A stretch of DNA of 18,796 nucleotides, from the NCBI GenBank assembly GCA_946479615.1, contig CAMLGR010000091.1:1-18796 (forward strand), given 5' to 3'. The DNA comes from an uncultured Bacteroidota bacterium. GTDB taxonomy: Bacteria > Bacteroidota > Bacteroidia > Chitinophagales > Chitinophagaceae. The position numbers were made by a program, and so were the translations under genes. Below, in pieces: positions 14,123 through 18,796 of the stretch. A model generated the notes under the pieces. It ran no database searches. It was not told the DNA's origin and saw nothing but the letters and a program-made list of their open reading frames with translations. Numbering within the stretch: position 1 is the stretch's first letter; each line of letters begins with the position of its first letter.

Positions 14123-15145
14123 ATGGAGCATTTTCCGACCTCGTCTTATGAAGCCAGCAACGGAGACCAGCTTCTGCCCGCACAGGCAGCTGTGGTTTAC
14201 CCGCCCAAGTACCGCAAACAGGAACAACCTGCCAATATCTGGATGCGCTCGATCGTCAGCCTGGCCCTTTACCTGTTATTAGGCTACTATATTTTTCCCA
14301 GCTATACTATTCTATTACTTATCACCGTGATCGTAGTGATCCATGAACTGGGTCATTTCGCCGCCATGAAATTTTTCCGGTACAAGGACCTCGGTATTTT
14401 TTTTATTCCTTTACTCGGCGCTTATGTATCAGGGTCGAAAAGAGAAGTATCGGAAAAACAATCAGCGATTATCCTGCTCGCCGGTCCTGTTCCCGGGATC
14501 ATATTCGGTTGTTTTTTTTACCTGCTGGGTATAAAGTATCCCGACCAGATCCTTTTCAATGATTACTATTTAACGTATGAAAATATTGGCCGCTGGTTTA
14601 TCATACTCAACCTGTTTAACCTCTTGCCTATTTACCCGCTCGATGGCGGACAATTACTGAACCGCGTGTTCCTGGATGAAGAAAGCTGGCTGGGTAAAAT
14701 ATTCGTGTTTGCCTCCGCCGCGTTGATGGTATGGGTAGCCTGGAAACTGCATTTTTATTTATTACTGATCTTTCCGGCTATCATGCTACTGAGGCTGCGG
14801 TCGGATAAAAAATTTGATGCTGTAGAAAAAAAGATCGAGGCCGAGAACATCAATATGGATGTATCTTATGAAGATATGCCCGACGAAGATTACTGGAAGG
14901 TGCGCAATATTATTATCGAAGATCAATCTTCTTTCCGCGACATCCCATTGGCGCCGCCCTATGAATATCATCCCAAAGAAGAGAAGATGATGACCACCAT
15001 TCAAAGCCTGCTGCATCGTCATTTGATACAGGACATGTCACTTGCCGGCAAATTATTTATCATATTGATATGGGTGGCCGCTTTTGCTACCCCCTGGCTG
15101 ATGGATATGAATTTGTCACCATTCCTGAGCAGGTTTGGCTTCTGA
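14123..15145 (+). CDS. Site-2 protease family (M50) intramembrane metalloprotease
   Basis: 340 residues. A ~40-residue cytosolic N-tail is followed by a hydrophobic core with HELGH at 74-78 (VIVVIHELGHFAAMKFF) and the second zinc site LPIYPLDGGQLLN with Asp174. These two motifs define M50. Intervening hydrophobic stretches lie at about 113-135 and 158-170. After helices at about 192-225 there is a ~75-residue acidic soluble insert (MPDEDYW, IIIEDQSSF) and a final helix near 310-326. No PDZ or CBS domain is present, so it is closer to the compact group than to RseP. Site-2 proteases release membrane-bound regulators by cutting in the bilayer; the substrate is unknown, and no anti-sigma factor is encoded nearby. 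Confidence 0.9.
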   Translation: MEHFPTSSYEASNGDQLLPAQAAVVYPPKYRKQEQPANIWMRSIVSLALYLLLGYYIFPSYTILLLITVIVVIHELGHFAAMKFFRYKDLGIFFIPLLGAYVSGSKREVSEKQSAIILLAGPVPGIIFGCFFYLLGIKYPDQILFNDYYLTYENIGRWFIILNLFNLLPIYPLDGGQLLNRVFLDEESWLGKIFVFASAALMVWVAWKLHFYLLLIFPAIMLLRLRSDKKFDAVEKKIEAENINMDVSYEDMPDEDYWKVRNIIIEDQSSFRDIPLAPPYEYHPKEEKMMTTIQSLLHRHLIQDMSLAGKLFIILIWVAAFATPWLMDMNLSPFLSRFGF

Positions 15146-15160
15146 CAAATCCAAAAAGAC

Positions 15161-15264
15161 CTATGTGTGCCTATATGGTGAAAAACCTACAGGATTGAAA
15201 TGATCTCAAAAAAATAAGGCGTAGCTTTTACCACATAGGATCATAGATACATAGACGCACATAG
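15161..15264. repeat. Inverted CATAG-type repeat in the convergent M50/PBP4 junction
   Basis: Left arm near 15161-15184 (CTATGTGTGCCTATATGGTG then AAAA) is an imperfect reverse complement of TTTTACCACATAGGATCATAG at 15226-15246. The right side continues with CATAG at 8-, 8- and 10-base spacing to 15264. The region lies between two converging genes and may fold into a terminator-like hairpin. Its period is not seven, unlike the other arrays. Confidence 0.6.
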
Positions 15265-15297
15265 AAGATGCATCCGATGGTTACCTGATTTTGATTT

Positions 15298-16710
15298 TTA
15301 CTTCAGCACATCCAGCACCTTATACATTTTACTGACAAGCGATGAGGATGCACCTGAATAATTATTGACGAGAAAAGAAAAGATATATTCCTTTCCGTTA
15401 GCGGCTTTCTGGTAACCGCAAAATCCTTTCACATCTTTAATGGTCCCGCTTTTCATTTTTGTATTATTGTATTCCGGCAATGCATCATAAAAATACTTGT
15501 ACCAGGATTGCTTTTTAGCGTACTGTAATATCATCACCTGCGCATGGGTTGTTACCCTGTCCTGTGGTGAAAGACCCGAACCGTCGCATATATTCAATTC
15601 ATCTTCATCGATACCCTTTTGTTTCCAGAAATCCTTGAGAATAGCGATGCCTGTCTTTGTGCTGCCGAATCCATTTTTTTCATAGGCTAATGTTTTAATA
15701 AAAGCTTCCCCGTAAAGGTTAATACTCTTTTTAAGGAACCAATCCATCATGATCGCCAGGGACGGAGAAACAAAAAAGCTAAAGGGCTTATCGTCATATT
15801 TCAAGGGGGTCTTATTGGCCTGGAATTCTAGACTGGTCCTGAAATTGCCAGCGATGCTGATACCGGCATCTTCCATAGCATCACGCAGTTCTTTATTAAA
15901 TTGAATGGCGGGGTAAGGTAGAGATCCTGAAATAGAAAAATTCTGTTCGCCGGCCGGTATAGTACCTCTTACAAACCCGCTGACTGAATAAGGTGTAAGA
16001 TAAATGTAGCCGTTATCACCACTGCCTTTGGCTCCTGTTGTCAATTCGTTATTCATGGCATATATTTCAATAGCAGGATTTGTTCTTGTCAATGTTACCG
16101 GATCACCTTCTTTGGTTCCTGCTTTCAGTATCATATCATATTGATTCTCGTTCCAGTTAAAAGCATAAGCACCGGCCCCATAATAATTGCCGATATCCTG
16201 CCATATCCAGCCATCAGGAACGCTGTTGGTCTCGAAGGCGGTTTCATCAATAATAATATCGCCTGTGATATGCCGGATATGGTGCTTTTGCATCATCCCT
16301 GTAAATGCCTTGAGCAGATCGGTTCTTTTTCCATGATCGCTTCTATCAGAGCCGAATGAAGGATCGCCGGTACCTTTAATGATAAAATTTCCATGCAGGG
16401 TATCACTCTTAATCACCCCATCCATATATAACCATGTCTTATAACCATATCCTTCCTGCAATAATTCAAAGGCGGTAACCGCAGTAATGATCTTTTGCGT
16501 GGAAGCAGGAGCCAGTCCCACCTGTGAATTTTTATCAAATACTACCTGGCCGGTAGCAGCATCGGTAACGTATAAAGATGCGATTGCATGTTTCAACTGG
16601 GGATCGGCGGAAAACTGCTGCCAGGCCTTTTGCAGGTTCTGTGCAACTGTTTGCGCTGACAATTGATAAAAAGCCGGGAAAAACAACGCTATAAAAAGTA
16701 TTTTTCTCAT
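15298..16710 (-). CDS. dacB: D-alanyl-D-alanine carboxypeptidase/endopeptidase, PBP4 (S13) family
   Basis: 470 residues, typical for PBP4. Signal peptide 1-19 ends LSA, giving Gln20 at the mature end. All three penicillin-binding motifs are present in order: SxxK as PASTQKIIT with Ser70 and Lys73; SxN as KKSINLYGE with Ser329 and Asn331; KSGT at 420-423 within MKSGTIKDVKGFCGY. The PBP4 insert domains occupy the long 75-325 interval (GTGDPSFGS, GDIIIDETAF), and DGSGLSPQDRVT at 376-387 is family-typical. It trims or cleaves the D-Ala ends and cross-links of peptidoglycan in the periplasm. A start at 16710 gives a standard Bacteroidota signal peptide. It is divergent from the Uma2 gene with 45 bases between starts. 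Confidence 0.94.
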   Translation of the reverse strand: MRKILFIALFFPAFYQLSAQTVAQNLQKAWQQFSADPQLKHAIASLYVTDAATGQVVFDKNSQVGLAPASTQKIITAVTAFELLQEGYGYKTWLYMDGVIKSDTLHGNFIIKGTGDPSFGSDRSDHGKRTDLLKAFTGMMQKHHIRHITGDIIIDETAFETNSVPDGWIWQDIGNYYGAGAYAFNWNENQYDMILKAGTKEGDPVTLTRTNPAIEIYAMNNELTTGAKGSGDNGYIYLTPYSVSGFVRGTIPAGEQNFSISGSLPYPAIQFNKELRDAMEDAGISIAGNFRTSLEFQANKTPLKYDDKPFSFFVSPSLAIMMDWFLKKSINLYGEAFIKTLAYEKNGFGSTKTGIAILKDFWKQKGIDEDELNICDGSGLSPQDRVTTHAQVMILQYAKKQSWYKYFYDALPEYNNTKMKSGTIKDVKGFCGYQKAANGKEYIFSFLVNNYSGASSSLVSKMYKVLDVLK

Positions 16711-16743
16711 CGTTGAAATAATTACTGTTCCTTCTGAAATAAG

Positions 16744-16751
16744 TATTTTTA
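16744..16751 (+). promoter_or_regulatory. Near-consensus -7 box directly before the Uma2 gene
   Basis: TATTTTTA differs from TAnnTTTG only at the last base and ends 4 nt before the ATG at 16756, which would again give a leaderless or nearly leaderless transcript. The dacB start lies 34 bases away on the other strand. Confidence 0.3.
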
Positions 16752-16755
16752 TAAT

Positions 16756-17343
16756 ATGGATAATGAAGTTAAAGAACCGGCTCCGAAGTATAATTATATT
16801 TCACCGGAAGAATACCTGGAAATGGAACTGGCAGCAGAAGAAAAGCATGAATATTATGATGGACTTATTTATGCGATGGCAGGAGCCAGTATAAACCATA
16901 ACCGCATTGCTATGAACCTGTACATTAATGCAGGGCCTTTAGTGAAAGCAAAAGGTTGTGAAATATTCCCCTCCGATCAACGGATGACCACCCCTTCACA
17001 TGATTCGTATATGTACCCGGATGCTACGATCGTCTGCGGGAAACCCCAGGTGCAGGATAAAAGATCCGATACGCTGTTAAATCCCGTTGTCATCATTGAA
17101 ATTCTCTCCCTCTCCACCCGGAGTATCGATAAACAACGGAAGTTTTTCTTTTATAAAGAAATACCTTCGCTGAAGGAATACATCATGATCGATTCACAAA
17201 AAAGACAGCTCATTATTTCAAGAAGGCAGCCGGATAATACCTGGCAACTGGAGGATATCCGTGAAGCTCATGCAGAATTACATATCCATAGCATCGATAC
17301 CCGGTTGCAGATTGAATTGCTCTATGACGGCACCGGACTTTAA
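16756..17343 (+). CDS. Uma2 family endonuclease-like protein (PD-(D/E)xK fold, DUF820)
   Basis: 195 residues, normal for Uma2. The family course is clear: SPEEYLEMELAAEEKHEYYD then GLIYAMAGAS (16-45), INHNRIAMNL, MYPDATIVCGKPQ with Asp89, LLNPVVIIEILSLSTRSID with Glu115, and RKFFFYKEIPSLKEYIMID with Lys129. Asp89 and Glu115 are the expected metal-binding acids of the restriction-endonuclease fold. The usual SPST turn reads SLST, a Pro to Leu change whose effect is unknown. Uma2 proteins are very common in cyanobacteria and also occur in Bacteroidota and others; they are often annotated as nucleases, but no physiological function is proven. The cinA start lies 8 bases after the stop, so the two are probably cotranscribed. 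Confidence 0.9.
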   Translation: MDNEVKEPAPKYNYISPEEYLEMELAAEEKHEYYDGLIYAMAGASINHNRIAMNLYINAGPLVKAKGCEIFPSDQRMTTPSHDSYMYPDATIVCGKPQVQDKRSDTLLNPVVIIEILSLSTRSIDKQRKFFFYKEIPSLKEYIMIDSQKRQLIISRRQPDNTWQLEDIREAHAELHIHSIDTRLQIELLYDGTGL

Positions 17344-17351
17344 TTATTATT

Positions 17352-18629
17352 ATGTCGGCAACTATTTATGCATCCATTATCACCATCGGTGATGAACTCC
17401 TGATCGGCCAGACGATCGATACCAACAGCGCTTTTATTGCACAGGAATTAAACAAGATCGGCGTATGGGTACGCCGTCGCGTGGCCGTCGGCGATATATA
17501 CGATGATATCTGGCAGGCGCTGGATGAAGAAAGAAAGCAATCACAGATCATTATCATCACCGGTGGCCTGGGACCTACCGCCGACGATATTACCAAACCG
17601 CTTCTCTGCAGGTATTTTGGCGGCAAACTGGTGATCAACGAAGATGTATTGAAACATGTAAAATATTTATTTGAGATCGTTTTCCGCCGCACCGGCCCCC
17701 TGCTCGAAGTCAACCGCAAACAGGCCGAGGTGCCGGATGTTGCAACGGTACTGCATAACGCAAGAGGTACAGCACCGGGTATGTGGTTTGATACGAACCC
17801 GGACACTGATAAAAAAGTATTCATCTCTCTGCCCGGCGTACCACATGAAATGAAAGGATTGATGACCGATGAAGTGATCCCGCGTTTATTGCAGCATTTC
17901 ACGATGCACTTTATCTTTCACCGCACGATCTTTACTTCCGGCCAGGGAGAATCCATGCTGGCTGAATCAATAAACGAATTTGAAAACGCGTTACCACCAC
18001 ATATTAAACTGGCTTACCTGCCGGGTTATGGCATGGTCAAACTCCGCCTGACCAGCCGCGGTACCGATAAAGAACAACTCGAAAAAGAACTGACCGACAA
18101 GATTGAAGAATTGAAGGGCCTGGTAAAAGAATATATGGTCGCCGATAAAGATGAGCCCATGACCGTAGTGATCGGTGATATCCTGCAATCACGGAATCAA
18201 ACCATGGGCACAGCAGAAAGTTGTACCGGTGGTTATATCGCACACCTCATTACTTCACATGCCGGATCATCCGGGTATTACAAAGGCAGTGTGGTGAGTT
18301 ATGATAACCAGGTGAAACAGGATCTGCTGGCTGTACAGGAAACTATTTTGCAAACCAATGGTGCGGTGAGCGAAGAAACCGTGATCGAAATGGCCAAAGG
18401 AGCAATAAAAGCATTAAAGGTGGATTATGCGATTGCCACTTCAGGTATTATGGGACCAGGTGGTGGCAGCGAACAAAAACCGGTTGGAACGGTATGGATC
18501 GCGGCAGCAGGAAAGAATAATGTTGTTACCAAACAGCTTCATCTGCGGTTTGACCGGGAAAGAAATATTCATCAAACTGCACACCTGGCACTGGATTTTT
18601 TAAGAAAATTTATTCTGACTAACAGTTGA
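17352..18629 (+). CDS. cinA: CinA: competence/damage-inducible protein with NMN deamidase domain
   Basis: 425 residues, full length for two-domain CinA. The N-terminal molybdopterin-binding-like (COG1058) domain shows SIITIGDELLIGQTIDTNS then AFIAQEL and GGLGPTADDITK (71-82), with GVPHEMKGLM further on. The middle KH-like region covers about 180-265. The C-terminal CinA/PncC domain begins near 270 and holds TAESCTGG (287-294) with Ser290, then SSGYYKGSVVSYDNQVK and SGIMGPGGGS. PncC-type domains deamidate nicotinamide mononucleotide to nicotinic acid mononucleotide in NAD salvage; the N-terminal domain is linked to ADP-ribose pyrophosphatase activity in some CinA proteins. The DNA-uptake role is specific to competent bacteria and cannot be inferred here. 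Confidence 0.96.
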   Translation: MSATIYASIITIGDELLIGQTIDTNSAFIAQELNKIGVWVRRRVAVGDIYDDIWQALDEERKQSQIIIITGGLGPTADDITKPLLCRYFGGKLVINEDVLKHVKYLFEIVFRRTGPLLEVNRKQAEVPDVATVLHNARGTAPGMWFDTNPDTDKKVFISLPGVPHEMKGLMTDEVIPRLLQHFTMHFIFHRTIFTSGQGESMLAESINEFENALPPHIKLAYLPGYGMVKLRLTSRGTDKEQLEKELTDKIEELKGLVKEYMVADKDEPMTVVIGDILQSRNQTMGTAESCTGGYIAHLITSHAGSSGYYKGSVVSYDNQVKQDLLAVQETILQTNGAVSEETVIEMAKGAIKALKVDYAIATSGIMGPGGGSEQKPVGTVWIAAAGKNNVVTKQLHLRFDRERNIHQTAHLALDFLRKFILTNS

Positions 18630-18632
18630 TAG

Positions 18633-18660
18633 TTTGATTACTTTCAAATCATTACCTTTG
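18633..18660 (+). promoter_or_regulatory. Bacteroidota promoter for the E2 gene (-33 and -7)
   Basis: TTTG at 18633-18636 and TACCTTTG at 18653-18660, 16 bases apart, fit the TTTG / TAnnTTTG promoter. A transcript start near 18667 would give a 28-nt leader to the ATG at 18695. Confidence 0.6.
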
Positions 18661-18694
18661 ACACAAATCGGTTCATTTACCAAAAGAAAAATCT

Positions 18695-18796
18695 ATGGCT
18701 GTTGTTGATCTGGTCATGCCAAAGCTGGGTGAAAGCATAATGGAGGCAACACTCCTCAAATGGTTCAAGCAACCCGGCGATCCTGTAAAAATGGAT
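18695..18796 (+). CDS. 2-oxo acid dehydrogenase E2 component, N-terminal lipoyl domain (3' truncated by window)
   Basis: Only 34 residues are visible: MAVVDLVMPKLGESIMEATL and then LKWFKQPGDPVKMD. This is the start of a lipoyl (biotinyl-lipoyl) domain of a dihydrolipoamide acyltransferase. The PKLGESI..A.L..W....GD.V pattern is diagnostic, and the lipoylated lysine would lie just beyond the window edge. The short visible part does not tell apart the pyruvate, 2-oxoglutarate and branched-chain complexes. It has its own promoter after cinA. Confidence 0.88.
   Translation, partial: MAVVDLVMPKLGESIMEATLLKWFKQPGDPVKMD

Noticed and set aside
17366..17902. 178-codon open frame on the minus strand
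   Set aside because: Antisense to cinA, which is intact with all its motifs.

Overview
The window looks like a chromosomal segment from a Bacteroidota bacterium, most likely a Chitinophagaceae-type genome. Five things support this: two secreted proteins with type IX secretion (T9SS) C-terminal sorting domains; promoter -7 boxes of the Bacteroidota form TAnnTTTG; start codons in A-rich contexts without Shine-Dalgarno motifs; signal peptides cleaved before Gln; and an HU/CCDC81-like envelope protein. No rRNA, tRNA, CRISPR array, prophage or transposase gene was seen. The genus is an inference.

Layout. 2-1114 is the 3' part of a T9SS-exported protein, closed by a strong terminator. 1257-2084 is a lipoprotein dienelactone hydrolase, also closed by a strong terminator. 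2550-4082 is a LemA plus M48 metalloprotease pair. 4139-5380 (minus) is a secreted M43-type metalloprotease with a T9SS tail, divergent from a lipoprotein glutaminyl-peptide cyclotransferase (5683-6480). 12967 down to 6602 (minus) is a four-gene run: large exported TPR protein, plugless outer-membrane beta-barrel, HU-fold membrane protein and SAM methyltransferase. 13281-15145 holds DoxX, a hot-dog thioesterase and a site-2 (M50) protease. 15298-16710 (minus) is a PBP4-type D,D-carboxypeptidase. 16756-18629 is a Uma2-family endonuclease followed closely by cinA. The 5' end of a 2-oxo-acid dehydrogenase E2 gene runs off the right edge.

How the genes fit together. Most products act in the cell envelope: export (T9SS cargo), membrane proteolysis (M48, M50), peptidoglycan trimming (PBP4) and N-terminal maturation (cyclotransferase). 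All four predicted signal-peptidase-I substrates with a visible N-terminus (M43, beta-barrel, TPR, PBP4) would expose Gln after cleavage, which is the substrate of the cyclotransferase encoded among them.

The least explained structure is in the gaps. Four junctions, and a weaker fifth, carry short repeats that keep a strict 7-nt phase although their sequences fall into several unrelated families. Several form long inverted repeats, one lies inside the TPR/beta-barrel operon, and one supplies the last codons and stop of the methyltransferase. A sixth gap holds a different CATAG-type inverted repeat. These repeats and the HU/beta-barrel/TPR operon are the best candidates for something under-described.
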